From: Phialophora verrucosa
Lineage: Eukaryota > Ascomycota > Eurotiomycetes > Chaetothyriales > Herpotrichiellaceae
Length of the DNA: 64,000 bases
NCBI GenBank assembly: GCA_002099365.1
Contig: MSED01000010.1
Coordinates: 372,001 to 436,000 of the forward strand
Direction of reading: 5' to 3'
In this document: piece after piece, positions 21,063-31,777 of the stretch
Numbering within the stretch: position 1 is the stretch's first letter
How the letters are laid out: every line of letters begins with the position of its first letter
Notes under the pieces: generated by a model
What the model was told of the DNA's origin: nothing
The model's database searches: none
Seen by the model: only the letters and a program-made list of their open reading frames with translations
Position numbers and translations under genes: made by a program

Positions 21063-21958
21063 AGATTGATCGTCGAGCACAATACTGTAAGCCAGGGATG
21101 CCCAGGAGCAAACTCTGGAGAGGCGTCACAGCGCCTGGAGGGTGGGGCGCGCCGGTATGCTACTGTGTACACCTGGGGAGCGTAATATCGCATTCCATCT
21201 TTCCGATCAAGAAGAGGCATATTCCGTCATGAATATCACATCTAGCCGAAGGGTCAGATATCATGCGAAAAGAGGACTGCGCTGGCGTCCCTAGACTGCG
21301 TGCGGAATACAATCAAGGACGTTGCACGACTTGCTGTCAAGGAACGGTAATTACCGTATACAGTTTCATAGCTGAGTCAAACACGTTACACCTGCGACAC
21401 AGGCTTGCAACAGATGAAGCCTATTTCCGCCCGGCTGGTACAGTATTACTGACCAGATGAGCGTTTTTGCCAGGCAGAGGTGGAGTGACGGCAATCGGGT
21501 TCAGGGCTGATGTCGTAGATCTGGCGTCTGGTCCCTGTTGGCGGCGGCTTCCGAGCGCCGGTTTACTTAACTAGAAACCCTAATGGAGCCTAGAGCGCGC
21601 CCATTAGCGACCGGAATCTTCTGCCCGGGCTCGCCCCCGCACGGTTTTCGTGGCCCGACGGGTCAGCTGTTGGTCTCCAACAGTTCCCGCCCAGAGTTCG
21701 TTCCATCACCAGACGCGGCGAGAATCCTCCTCCAGCCTGTCAGCTGCCGCGTCGGACAGAGGATGGTGGGAGCGGAGCGGAATCCAGCACTTGCCAGAAT
21801 GGTGCTGCATGCTGGTATCAGGTTGGATTTGTTTAAAAGGTGCGAAGGGCGATGGACTCACCGTGGTCCCGTTATTATTCTACCAATCCAAACAAACTAC
21901 CAGACTTGCAATCACACCAAACCAAATCATCTGAACCACCATCACACATTCACCATCA
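21063..21958. other. Intergenic, nothing recognised
   Basis: About 900 bases. One frame stays open upstream of the next gene from 21583, but its first third is Pro/Arg/Ser-rich without motifs and is taken to be leader sequence. Confidence 0.35.
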
Positions 21959-22647
21959 ATGGTCCAATACGATCCATTTGTCGGAATGTTTCCTACTGCT
22001 GGCCTTCCCACTCGTGGAAGAGACGCCGTTCAACAACCCAGCAACAACACAGAGCACTCTCCAGGACACAGTACGTTAACACCTCCCTGCCACTGCAGCG
22101 CATCGGACTTGCTAACATGGAGAAAGACGAAATCATCCACCACCGACTCAGACGACTATCATCGAGCTGTGGCCACCATCCTCGGTGCTGTTCCAAATGC
22201 CACCTTAGGCTACCATCCCAAGAACATCTCCCGGCCTTGATCCGCCATGACAGCACTTCAAGCGAAGAGGAATGGGACGGCTTCTGCCCGGATATCACCA
22301 TGCCCAGAGACCTCTGCCACTCACCCTCACGGCGGCCCCTTCAAAGACGGCATTCCAGCCTCTGCCCCAAAAACGTCGCCCACCACGAACGCAAGGCCAG
22401 TGGCGGCTCACCCGTGCAGATGCTGGCAAAGGACCATGCCGATGCTCTCGCCCTTCACCACAACAAGTGCAACTGCGAGACCATCATCCCGCAGGAAAAC
22501 CTGGACGAGAGATACGGACTGGTCGAGGAGCCCCAGGAGATCAGGCGGAAAAGGGACAGCCTGGACCAGGAGGCTGCGGGGCGGATGGCGGATATCATGC
22601 ACCAGGAATTGATGTCCGACATGGAAGCACGGCAGTGCATGCTATGA
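21959..22647 (+). CDS. Hypothetical Cys/Arg/His-rich protein, model uncertain
   Basis: The best model has two exons, 21959-22070 and 22127-22647 (210 residues), using donor GTACGT, a GCTAAC branch site and an AAAG acceptor. The start (ATCA-ATG-G) is good. The protein has HHPRCCSKCH, an acidic patch SSEEEWDGFC, and a charged helical C-terminus (ENLDERYGLVEEPQEIRRKRDSLDQ) that looks genuinely coding. The middle is Arg/Ser/His-rich and could be a wrong frame; another intron may hide between 22130 and 22260, because an alternative frame there (TTDSDDYHRAVATILG) also looks coding. I do not recognise a family. No neighbour gives a clue. Confidence 0.35.
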
Positions 22648-22903
22648 CAGAGGCGGAAAGGAACAAGGCTTTGAATGCTCAAGTACACTTTCAAAAGTCT
22701 CGCCGGCGCCATGGAGGTCCGTAACAGTGACTGGGGCGTTTGGTTTGGGAGGGAATTACTGCCATTAGGACTTGGTGTTCTACTGTATGCGAATTACGAA
22801 ACACGACGCATGACACTTTGACAGACGCATTAGCTGCAATTGCAGGCTTCTCCTGTGCCACTTAAGCAGAGAAATGGTACAAGGTACTATGTAATCTTAT
22901 ATC

Positions 22904-22955
22904 GACTCCGACTTGGGACTCCGACTTGGGACTCCGACTTGGGACTCCGACTTGA
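22904..22955. repeat. Tandem repeat, 4 copies of a 13-bp unit
   Basis: Unit GACTCCGACTTGG occurs four times head to tail; only the last copy differs at its end (TTGA instead of TTGG). The near-perfect identity points to recent expansion. It lies in non-coding DNA. Confidence 0.9.
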
Positions 22956-23845
22956 GAGTGCCCTGTAATACTTCCGTGGTCACGGCTCTCCCATCATTCT
23001 TCAGCCATTACGGAGTTGAACCCCACCATTGTGTCTGCCCTATATAGGAATACACATCGCCCGGCCCCAATCATCACTTGCTGCATGCATATCGAGTCCC
23101 TATTTAGTTGCTGGCAGTAGCTGATCCTGTAACCAACTCAGCGCCCTAGAGACTGTCCACATGAATGAGACAAGGCTACACGAGTAAGGGGGACGAGCTT
23201 GGCGTGGGCGCCGACAATCCCACCCCCCCAACGTTACCCAGTCACGCAGTAAGGTCCTACGGCGCCTAATGAATAAAAGCCGCAGAGGCCAAGGTCACAG
23301 CCCCGCTCAGCATCGCCAACCCGCTGGGCACTCTGCTCATATCACACCACCTCTCGACCACACCCGTACCAGCACGTTCTAGACATCGGCTGCGCTTACT
23401 CTAGCAGTGTCCCATCCCAGCTCCCTGATCTGCCCTGCCACCCTGCCCTGTCCTGCGCAAGGCTCCGAACCGAATCCGCGTCAGCAACAGTCACTGCTTG
23501 CACTGCACAGTGACTCAGTTCTTACGGTGTGCGAGTTGATCCGAGCTCGCCTGCTCGACATTTCCTACAGAGGCGCGCCCAGTCAGCGACCGGTCGTGCT
23601 CGAAAGGAATCTCTGCATGCACGTGTGCTCGTCCGCCGATCGAGAAGAGACACTCTTCCCGCATCACGCCATGTCTCGCCTGGGCATGCCGCGCAACAAG
23701 CTTTTGCATTTGCGTCGCGCCTTGACTGTGACCATCGTATGATACTTCCCAAGTGACATTCACACACTCTCTCCCTCACCACTCACACTATTGCAGCACG
23801 GTCGCCAAAGCCTAATTACTCAGTACCATGGCACGATTTGCACAT

Positions 23846-23865
23846 CCTATCCTATCCTATCCTAT
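23846..23865. repeat. Pentanucleotide run (CCTAT)4
   Basis: Four perfect CCTAT units followed by a degenerate CCCAT copy, in non-coding DNA. Confidence 0.9.
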
Positions 23866-24143
23866 CCCATCCACCACATGTAATCTAGGCGAATCTAGAC
23901 ACGCACGCTCACGACTCTCACGTGTGCGCATTGCACATTTCGCTCATAACGCTGGTCCCTGGTCTGGATCGGTGTGCTTCTATCCCGCGCATGGTCGATC
24001 TTCCTGATGTAACTCGCTGTGCTATGTCCGCTCGGCCAGCTGAGGGACTGGGCGGTACCGGGGTAGGGAAGTTGCTTGGTTGCTTGGTAGGTAGGTGGTA
24101 GACCGGTGTCGTGATTAAAGTGAGGACATCACATTCGCGTTCA

Positions 24144-24152
24144 TATATATAA
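24144..24152 (+). promoter_or_regulatory. Putative TATA box of the Hsp20 gene at 24348
   Basis: TATATATAA lies 196 bases upstream of the start codon, leaving a leader of about 160 bases. Stress genes often have TATA promoters. No good heat-shock element (alternating TTC/GAA) is visible beside it. Confidence 0.5.
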
Positions 24153-24347
24153 TCACTACGGTCGCTTCTACAGGTGAGGCCTGATCTGCCCTTTGCTCCC
24201 AGCGAACAATAATTACGGTATCAAACATCTACACACATACACGCACACCTGTGTCTCAAAAGGCATCTACTCTCCGCAGGATCGACCTCTAACTTCTCCT
24301 AAAGCCTCATCTCGGCCTTTTTGCATTCACATTCCACCAAGTCCACC

Positions 24348-25168
24348 ATGGCAGCAGCAGGACTCCCCTACGCCGTCCCGGCCAACTACGCCATCCGGCT
24401 GGTCGAAGAACCACTGTCGGGACCCGGACACGTCCACGACCACCCGGTCCAACCACACCCGTCACACCCATCGCACTTTCAATTCCCACGCACGTCCCTC
24501 CACGCCGTGACGCTGCACTCGCACTTCAAGGGCCCGCACGCGCCGGGGAGCGTGCGGGCGTCGCCGGCGCGCTCGGGGACGGGGGCTGGGGCGTGGTCGC
24601 CTCCGACCGACATCCGCGAGACGCTCGCCAACTACCACATCGAGATGGAGGTCGTGGGCGTGACGGACAAGGAGGACCTCTTGATCCAGTGGCTGAGCCC
24701 GCACACGCTGCTCGTGCAGGGCGTGGCGTCGCGGCCCAAGAACATCGGCCTGGTCGACCAGAGCGAGGGCAAGAGAGTCTGGGAGGGCAAGGAGGGCCAA
24801 GGCTGGGCCTCGGAGACGGGCCACGCGAAGGTACAGCAGCACTCTCTCTCTATCTAGTTTACTGCAACTCTCGGCGCTGACAACACCGTCTACAGCAACC
24901 CGAACCAACAGACGGCGGGCCCCTGATGCGCACGCCTAGCCGCGAGACCGTCGAGGCCGAACTCCTCGCCGACAGGACGCCCACGATCCTGCTCTCGGAG
25001 CGCAAGGTCGGCCCCTGGCGCCGCACCTTCACCTTGCCCGACGACGTCGAGATGCGCGAGCTCAAGGCCCGCTTGGAGGGCGGCCTGTTGCGCATCGACA
25101 TGCCCAAGCGCAGCATCGAGGATCTCGAGCTCTTGAAGGGCGCCGGCATCAAGATCGATATCGAGTAG
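24348..25168 (+). CDS. Small heat shock protein (Hsp20/alpha-crystallin), two exons
   Basis: Exons 24348-24830 and 24896-25168 (251 residues), phase-0 intron of 65 nt. The start has a strong context (CCACC-ATG-G). Residues 1-85 are Pro/His/Gly-rich. The alpha-crystallin domain is split: ANYHIEMEVVGVTDKEDLLIQ and LLVQGVASRP form the first strands (about 95-128), a charged insertion of about 65 residues follows, then LSERKVGPWRRTFTLP and the signature GGLLRIDMPK (about 230) close the domain. Fungal Hsp30-type proteins often carry such an insert. It should act as an ATP-independent holdase in the cytosol under heat or oxidative stress. A second, only distantly similar Hsp20 lies 7 kb away on the other strand. 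Confidence 0.9.
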
Positions 25169-25194
25169 AAACAAAGCTGGACCGGTCGCTGCCG

Positions 25195-25215
25195 CTGCTG
25201 CTGCTGCTGCTGCTG
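25195..25215. repeat. Trinucleotide run (CTG)7
   Basis: Seven CTG units 27 bases after the Hsp20 stop codon, so probably in its 3' untranslated region. Confidence 0.9.
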
Positions 25216-25380
25216 CTACAGGACTCTCGCTCTGTCTCTGCCGCGGGAGCGCGGATTGTCGGTTGAAAGAGAGGGAAGAGGATTGTGATTGGTTCGACGA
25301 AGCGAAGCGGAGTGCGGTTGTCGACAAAAACCACTCTCACTGCTGAACCGGGATGAGCAAAAACACACTCACGTACAGGT

Positions 25381-25428
25381 AGACAGACAGACAGACAGAC
25401 AGACAGTCAGACAGTCAGTCAGTCAGTA
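25381..25428. repeat. Tetranucleotide run (AGAC)n passing into (AGTC)n
   Basis: Six AGAC units are followed by mixed AGTC/AGAC units, a composite microsatellite about 48 bases long. Confidence 0.9.
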
Positions 25429-26087
25429 CATGGTCATGGACGCATGGACGCATGGATTGGGTCCGAAACAACAAAATAGAGCATATAGAAGGAAATTCGG
25501 TCGGCGGATTCGAGAAATCTAATTGGGCTTGACAACTGACAGCTGACAGCTGACGGCGGACAGCGCACAGCGCACAGCTTGAGTAGCCTTGTCCTATAAC
25601 TCGTTGAGCACATAAGCACAGAGTCAGTAAGTACAGAGTACGATTCGGAGGGATTCATAGTTCGATACTCTACTGTCTTGTACTGTACTTTTGGTATATG
25701 TGCAAACGGCGTTCTTTAGAGATCCCATTGCTTTGCTCTGCTTTGCTTTGCTCTGCTACAGTACGTAGCGTACTCCAGCATGACCGAGAAGCTGAGCGAG
25801 AGAGCAGAGTCAACTTCATGCCGGCTTCGTGCCCAAGATTTCTCCTCCCATTCCCTTTCCTGAATTGTCCGAGATTCTCGACAATATATTCATATTCATG
25901 TCCAGTCCAAGCCAATCCCACGCTCCAAGTCTCGTCAAATTCGCCGTAAAAAAAGGATTCCACAAAACCCACGCAGCGGGCAAAGGCCTCTCGCTCAAAA
26001 AAGCTGCGTCTCCGTTCTCAAGACGGAGTAAAATCAGCTAGAAGAATTCAAAGAATATTCTTGCATTTGTTTTGTCATTGCAGAATC

Positions 26088-27497
26088 TTACACCGCCTGT
26101 ACCTGCAGATTGACCATCTGTTTCAGCAGACTGCAGTCCTCGCACCGGACCAGCTTCTCCAACACCCTCACTCTTTCGGATAGTCTGTGGATTTCATTCT
26201 CCATGTGCCGCATCTCGACCTCGGTCTGGTTGACGTAGTTCATCGCCTCGGTGAGGACATCACTCTTGCGCACCTTTCCACCGGGCAGGCCGTTGTTTGA
26301 GACGATATCTTCGCGTTCGCCGTCCTCGCCGACCCGCGGGCCGTAGTGCGAATTTTGCAGGGTCGAGTGTAGTTGCGTGATCTTGGCGTTGAGGTTTTCG
26401 CGGTATTTGCGTTCGACCAGCGAGTGGGCTTGCTTGGCGCGTTGTTTGGCGTCGGCTTTCGACGGTGCTGTGGGTTTTGTGGTCGACGGCGGGGCGTCAT
26501 CTTCGTCGTCATTGTCTGAGGACACGGCCGTGGCAGTGGGGACGTGGATGGGTTTCTGGCCGCCGCGGGTGGTGCGGCGCATGTTTGAGGTGACGGCGGA
26601 TCTCCTTGATGGGATGGGCACGACATCAGGCTGGCTGTCGACCGTGGTTGCGGTCGAGCTTGATGAGCGGCGGGTTGCTGAGGAGCGAGAGGTCGTGGCG
26701 ATGCTTGTTCGTGTGCTTAAGCTGGGTCGGGGGTGGAGTTCGACAGACATGCTGTCGGGTGTGAAGTTGGTCTCGTTGCGAGAGTTGGCGTCTTGTATAC
26801 AGGGCACGGATGTGCACTCTTCAATGGGTGGCAAGGTGGTGAAGTTCATGCAAGGTGCGTCTGGACCACAGCGCGAGGGCTGACAGCTATCTACCTGCCC
26901 AGCGATCAGAGGACAGAGCTTCTCTGTCGAGTCTGCTGCCCTTGATGCGATGGAGATAGCAATGGGATCCAGGTTGGTCATGGGTGGAGAGCTGTTGACC
27001 GAGTCAGAGGCTGATAGTGTTGTCGAGAGATCGTTGTTGGTCATGTTAGAGTCATCGTCAGCGCGTGAGCTGTTCAGGCTCGACTGATCCATGGGCGAGA
27101 GATTTGCCTCCATGTTGAGGAGCTGTGAGAAGGAGTATTGGTTGCTGGGGTACGTGTCTCCTGAGGCTCTGCGTGGCCCAGAAGTCTGTTGATGTGAGGA
27201 CGAGTTGATCAGGTTACCTGTCGGTCCGTGGCGATGGCTGGGCTGCCGCAGATACGCCAGAGGATCTTGCGCTCTGTCCATGGCTGCTGAGTATTTCTGG
27301 TTGAGGGATTGGTGCGAGTCAATTGCCACGTCTGAGGGGATCAGCGGAGCGGTGGTAAAGTCCATCTCATGCCACCCGGTGTAATCTACAGAGTCGGGGT
27401 CGACGATGGACAGCTGGGGATGTTGACCCTGAAATGCATGTTGGCCCTGAAAGTCATGAGAGCTTTCAGGCTGTCGGAACAAGTGCCGGTATGGCAT
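26088..27497 (-). CDS. bHLH-leucine zipper transcription factor, Tyr-type (SREBP-like basic region)
   Basis: Single exon, 469 residues, ATG at 27497. The first 350 residues are low-complexity (Ser, Gln, Asn, Asp), typical of a fungal activation region. The bHLH starts at 353: basic region RAKQAHSLVERKYRENLN, with Tyr in the ERKYR motif, where most bHLH proteins have Arg (ERRRR-type). This Tyr is the hallmark of SREBP-type factors. Helix 1, a long loop (about 381-408, EDGEREDIVSNNG), helix 2 (VRKSDVLTEAMNYV) and a heptad zipper (MRHMENEIHRLSERVRVLEKLV) follow. No membrane segments are present, so it is not a membrane-tethered SREBP but a soluble relative. It should bind E-box or sterol-type elements as a dimer. 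Targets unknown. Confidence 0.9.
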   Translation of the reverse strand: MPYRHLFRQPESSHDFQGQHAFQGQHPQLSIVDPDSVDYTGWHEMDFTTAPLIPSDVAIDSHQSLNQKYSAAMDRAQDPLAYLRQPSHRHGPTGNLINSSSHQQTSGPRRASGDTYPSNQYSFSQLLNMEANLSPMDQSSLNSSRADDDSNMTNNDLSTTLSASDSVNSSPPMTNLDPIAISIASRAADSTEKLCPLIAGQVDSCQPSRCGPDAPCMNFTTLPPIEECTSVPCIQDANSRNETNFTPDSMSVELHPRPSLSTRTSIATTSRSSATRRSSSSTATTVDSQPDVVPIPSRRSAVTSNMRRTTRGGQKPIHVPTATAVSSDNDDEDDAPPSTTKPTAPSKADAKQRAKQAHSLVERKYRENLNAKITQLHSTLQNSHYGPRVGEDGEREDIVSNNGLPGGKVRKSDVLTEAMNYVNQTEVEMRHMENEIHRLSERVRVLEKLVRCEDCSLLKQMVNLQVQAV

Positions 27498-28673
27498 CGT
27501 CGCTACTGGGTTGTCGGTCCTATCGCAGACGGGCCTTGTGTTTCAAACCGATGCTGGAATCGTACTGATTTCCGAAAGGTTCCCGGTTCAACGCCCGACT
27601 CGACCCATACGAATACAGCTTGTCGGAGGCCGTGTCCCAATGATGGTAGAGAACGGTGGCGCTTGGGGGCAAGCTCGTAACAACCGTTCAGCGCTAACTG
27701 TTCGAGGAGGTTCGCGATTTGCGGTGACGGTGGTATCGAGAGAGGGCGGAGAGCAGAGTGTCAGGCCACGGTGACGATATGGAAGAGGGATTTTGGTGGA
27801 CAGCGCGTGTAGATGTAAGGAGACTGACGATGCTAGCTCGGTACTCGTACAGGAAGTCCGGAAGGATGGCATGTCAACGCCCGCGCAAGGGAAAAAGGTC
27901 AGGATGAGTGAGAATCGAGCGGTCACACCACGCCACGCCGATCCCGTATCGCCAAGCTGCAAGCGGTATCGCAGGGGCCAGTAGGATGGAATAAAACCTC
28001 GCTTAATGTCACTTATGTTACAAGCGTTACCGCCGTTGGGTCCAGACCCACGCTCGGCCAGTTCCAGACCCTCAGGCACGAGACATTTAGTGGTGACTGT
28101 AATGACGCATCCATCAGGGCCAAACATTGCGAAATAACCGTGTAAGAACCACCGATTTATCCTCGCGTGGCCTGACACGCATGACGATCCGATTTCCCAC
28201 TAGACGATCGACGATTCCGCCGCGTGGGTCTCAGCCAGGCCAACTTCGGATCTGCCGCAGGACATTAAGCTCGCGGAGACCGCCGTGACCAGCTCCAGAC
28301 AACCCAGAGAGACCTGTGCGCTGAATGAGCTGGTGACACAGTCACGCAACTTCTGAATCTCCGCATTCCGGGCGCTGAATGCTGCGCAGCCGTCTGCTGA
28401 GGGAGCAGTGACATGCGCTCCCACCACCAATGGATGGAATCGGGAAGAACGAGCTGCGAAAGCAGGAACACAGGATATGCAAATAGTTAAAAGGCTCATC
28501 CTGGACCTCGTGTAAAGGTAGGAAGTCACCCAACAACTCAACTCAAATCACATCACATCAGCAACACCGAGAAACAGCTCTACTTCACTCAAGCCGACAA
28601 GTGTCTCCCCTCACTGTACCCCGAGCTCGAAGTTTTCTCGACTCCCACCCCAATCAACCAGAATCATATCATC
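27498..28673. other. Divergent intergenic region, nothing coding supported
   Basis: About 1.2 kb between divergent genes (bHLH minus, small mitochondrial protein plus). A 196-codon minus frame (27588-28178) crosses it but has no motif, and is judged random. Confidence 0.4.
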
Positions 28674-29043
28674 ATGAACGCAGCTCGCCAAGTCATCTCT
28701 CGACGCTTTGTCAGCGGCATGGGTCCCAGGCTCACCACACCTGCCCGATATGCATCGACAAGTGCAGAACATCACGGCGTATCGCCGCACGACAAAAAAG
28801 TAATGCGCAGTGTTTTCACTGCAGGAACACTGGCTGTCGCTGGAGGCGTGGCGTACGGTGTAAGTTGTTTCCCCAGATATGTGTCCTGAGCCGGGCGATC
28901 GGAAGACTAATCCACTTTCTCAGGCCGCCAGATCCGGAGGACGAGTGGGCAACCGCTTCATGAAGAGAAACTCAACGCTCGACAGCTCCAAGTGGTTTGC
29001 AGAAAGCTCGGATGTCAACCGTTTCTTCGGCAGTAAACACTAG
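28674..29043 (+). CDS. Small mitochondrial-type protein with one membrane segment
   Basis: Two exons: 28674-28859 and 28924-29043 (101 residues), donor GTAAGT, acceptor CTCAG. The N-terminus MNAARQVISRRFVSGMGPR has Arg, Ser and hydrophobic residues and no acids, a good mitochondrial import signal with a likely cleavage near residue 28. A hydrophobic helix follows (VFTAGTLAVAGGVAYG), then a basic C-terminus (GNRFMKRNSTLDSSKWF). I do not recognise the family; small inner-membrane proteins of respiratory complexes look like this. The start context ATC-ATG-A is ordinary. Confidence 0.75.
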
Positions 29044-29439
29044 ACTGTCTAGAACAGGTGGAGTTGGCGTTGATTGTCTGGGGTTAGGCGTTCAAGGACC
29101 TAGTCAAGGGTCGGTCAAGACTAGCGTCGGCTGGGAATACTACGAATGATGAAAGGAAGAACTGGCCGGGAGAGATATCTGCCGCCGATTATAGGAGTAG
29201 TGGTCTTTTTGGCGACCATGACACTTCGATTCGCCTGTATATACAATTGTAACATGGGTATCACAAGAAAGAATCGTCAAAGTTTTCCACCAGAGGCAGC
29301 GCCCTTTCCAAACATTCGCTTGACCGCCAATCACTTTTGCCCACCGTCCAAACAACGCCCAGCCTCTAGAGACAACGGACCAGTCGAAGAGCCTCGCCAA
29401 GGAGAGACACGAAGCTGAAAGACAGCTCGAGATTCAGCC
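29044..29439. other. Intergenic between convergent genes
   Basis: About 400 bases holding two 3' ends. Overlapping short frames on both strands lack motifs. Confidence 0.4.
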
Positions 29440-30072
29440 CTATGAAGGACTGACAACCCGATTGGAGTTGTTCAAGAACGGGGTGAGGGGCCGGATGGCC
29501 CAGATGCCGTCGTCTTCCTCGGCGTCGTGTTTTGCGTCCGCTGAAAAGAAGGTCGGACTCGTACACTGAGATATCTGGCCGTCACTATCGTTGTCCGTGA
29601 GGCTGTCGTCGCTGTCAGCAGACGTGTCCTCCTCGCTCCAGTCGTCTCCGTCGAAGCTGTCATAGGAACAGTCGGTTTCTTCGTCGCTATCAAACTCGTC
29701 GGCCTCGTCGCACTGGGCGGCGGCTGCCTGTCTTATTTGAGCGATAGTGTCCAGTTGAATTTTGAGTGCGGTTCTGAATTCTTCAAACGACGGCACTTGG
29801 TGTTCGGGATATGTTATCGGTCCGTTCTCCTCTATTGTGGCTGTGGAGATTGACGCGGGTTGAGCCTGAGCGAAATCTCTCGTCCGGTCATACACCGAAA
29901 TATGACCCAATAGCCGCCGTAATCTGGGTTCCTCTCGGGCAGACTCTGTGTTCAAATTCCAGTGTGACTTGAACAATAGTCTGGCAGCCGATTTCGTGAT
30001 CTCTGAACGAGAGTCAGGTGTGGAGGCGAATGATAACGGTGCGTGCGAGCACAGTGCGTCTTGTCGATCCAT
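29440..30072 (-). CDS. Hypothetical acidic protein
   Basis: Single exon. The start is placed at 30072 (210 residues); an in-frame ATG at 30138 would add 22 residues. The central part has a hydrophobic-polar pattern (SFEEFRTALKIQLDTIAQIRQAA) that may form a helix. It is followed by a highly acidic Ser/Asp/Glu stretch of about 60 residues (FDSDEETDCSYDSFDGDDW). No domain recognised. Acidic tails of this kind occur in nuclear or chromatin-linked proteins, but that is a guess. The frame is continuous and codon-like, so a real gene is likely though not certain. Confidence 0.55.
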   Translation of the reverse strand: MDRQDALCSHAPLSFASTPDSRSEITKSAARLLFKSHWNLNTESAREEPRLRRLLGHISVYDRTRDFAQAQPASISTATIEENGPITYPEHQVPSFEEFRTALKIQLDTIAQIRQAAAAQCDEADEFDSDEETDCSYDSFDGDDWSEEDTSADSDDSLTDNDSDGQISQCTSPTFFSADAKHDAEEDDGIWAIRPLTPFLNNSNRVVSPS

Positions 30073-30138
30073 ACTGAGGGCACAATGTTTGTATTTTAGG
30101 TGCGGATGGGGCTTTGCTTGCAGAGCACGCTTCGACAA

Positions 30139-31777
30139 TTCAAGAGCAGAGTCGAGAGTGAGAGAACTTGGAAAGTGTCATGGAAAACAGCTGGGAAGAG
30201 GCTCTTCTTGAACCACCCTCTTTGGGTCAGGCTGCAGCGCACGAACTCACCAAATGTGCGTTGGGCTCTTGCTCGGAAGTTAAGACCATCGATCAACCCC
30301 AGTCAGCCACGTTCATGTGAGTGGATCTGCAAACAAGCCCATCCTCGAAGAGGAACAGCAAAGCAGGGGGCGCGCCAATATCATTCGGCGATTAACTTCT
30401 GGGAGATGCGGCTGAAAGAAGACTGTCACTGTGTGGTTTCGCAACAGGTGCGTTCTGGTGCGTCGAGGCCATGTCAAAAGTGAGGGGCTTCTGAGGCCCG
30501 AGCGTCGGGGACCAGTCACAGGCGAATCTGGCAGCTGCCTTTTAGCCCGATTGGGGGCCACGTGAAGACCAGACGACTGGACCAGTCGCTGCTAACCACG
30601 ACTATCGAGAGCAAGGATGCAGAAAGGGGGAAAGGCATCTGCACGGGAGACAGTCACGGGCCTTGGAAATGACAGGGTCCTCTGATAGGCGCAAGGTTGA
30701 CTTTCAAGGCTAGAAGAAAGAAGCGAGGAGAGAAGAGACAGAGAAGCGAAAAGGAAAGGGATGAGGTCCGAGGAGCTGTTTCGCGGCGCTGGCCAGGCCC
30801 GGCAGTTTAGGCTTGGTCGCGTCTTTAGGGCTCCCCTAAGCCATTCTCGGGCACCCCCTCGCTTAACCTTTGTGTTTTGAGGTCCGGCCACCGCGAAATT
30901 GGACATCGCTTGCATCTCTGTCTAACCAGCTTCGTCTTTCATGTCACTTCACGACCTCGTTCAGCAAGCCATCTGCGCTCAAAAGGACGTCTCGCAGATT
31001 ACCGATATTCACCCAAAGTCTAAAGCGCCTCAGCCCATGACCTGCTTGTTACACGAGGCCCGGCTTCTTCCGCGGCTTCCAACACGCCTGCGCTACCACG
31101 TGGTTTTGCTATCAAGCGTGGCCACAGATCTAATTCATCAAGATACTAGTTGCTGTAAGAAGCAGTTGCTGGCGCCTATCTAAGTACATACTCGTACTAG
31201 TTGATTCTCCTACATAAACCTCCGATCCGAAGAAGATTGACAAGTACGTATCTCCGGCTGTCGCGATACGCCATCCCGCCAGCCCTTCTTTGTCCTGAGC
31301 TATCGGAATGTCATCAGATTCTCCACCCCTCAGGCTCTGAGCATAGTGGTTCCATGTTATGCGCAAGGAAGCAAAGAAAGCTGTGTTCATACGTTACACG
31401 ATCCATGGCTGAAAGACTGTTCGATTTGTCGGTTCTCCCGAACCAATTTATGTAGAACAAGGCGAAATGGCACAGGACTTTTTGCATTTGAATGATATTG
31501 TTATTACAAAGTTGGGGTCAACTATGTACGGAAGCTATGTGACCGCAATCATTGGTAAGTGAGGCACTGATATGCTTTTCTGGATTCTGTCCTTTCCTGC
31601 AATCCACCTCAACGCCGGTCGCTATGTATGTTGGTTATCGCTTTTGTCGCGTCATGACTTCATTTTCTCGTAAGGAACGTGTGAACAGCAGAACAGTGTT
31701 GTGTTGAATGACGGAAAGGAATGATGCTTTCGAAAACCCCATGCTGGGTTTGCGGTCGGTCTGAGGTTGACGGCCGT
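30139..31777. other. Intergenic, nothing recognised
   Basis: About 1.6 kb. It includes a purine-rich patch (about 30710-30770) and a small plus frame at 30941-31183 (80 codons) that lacks any motif and is left uncalled. Confidence 0.4.

Larger units (their letters stand above)
22648..24347. other. Long intergenic region with short repeats
   Basis: About 1.7 kb without a supported gene. It contains a 13-bp tandem repeat (22904-22955), a CCTAT pentamer run (23846-23865), GGTTGCTT-type repeats near 24071-24095 and a TATA box at 24144. The right end is the promoter of the Hsp20 gene. Confidence 0.5.
25169..26087. other. Intergenic, microsatellite-rich
   Basis: Between convergent genes (Hsp20 plus, bHLH minus). 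It contains a CTG run, an AGAC/AGTC run, and imperfect CTGACAG and GCTTTGCT repeats (about 25525-25580 and 25735-25757). Frames through these repeats give homopolymeric peptides and are not genes. Confidence 0.5.

Noticed and set aside
24890..25327. Minus frame with a poly-Ala run opposite Hsp20
   Set aside because: The alanine run is the CTG repeat read backwards; the frame is antisense to Hsp20.
26377..26883. 168-codon plus frame opposite the bHLH gene
   Set aside because: It is antisense to a clear bHLH protein and has no recognisable motif.
27550..27620. tRNA-like GGTTCAA box near 27589
   Set aside because: The flanking bases cannot form the T stem or an acceptor stem. A similar box near 54236 fails for the same reason.
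27588..28178. 196-codon minus frame upstream of the bHLH gene
   Set aside because: No motif, atypical composition, and it lies in a promoter-like divergent gap.
30941..31183. 80-codon plus frame starting MSLHDLVQQ
   Set aside because: The start context is acceptable, but there is no motif, intron or composition support.
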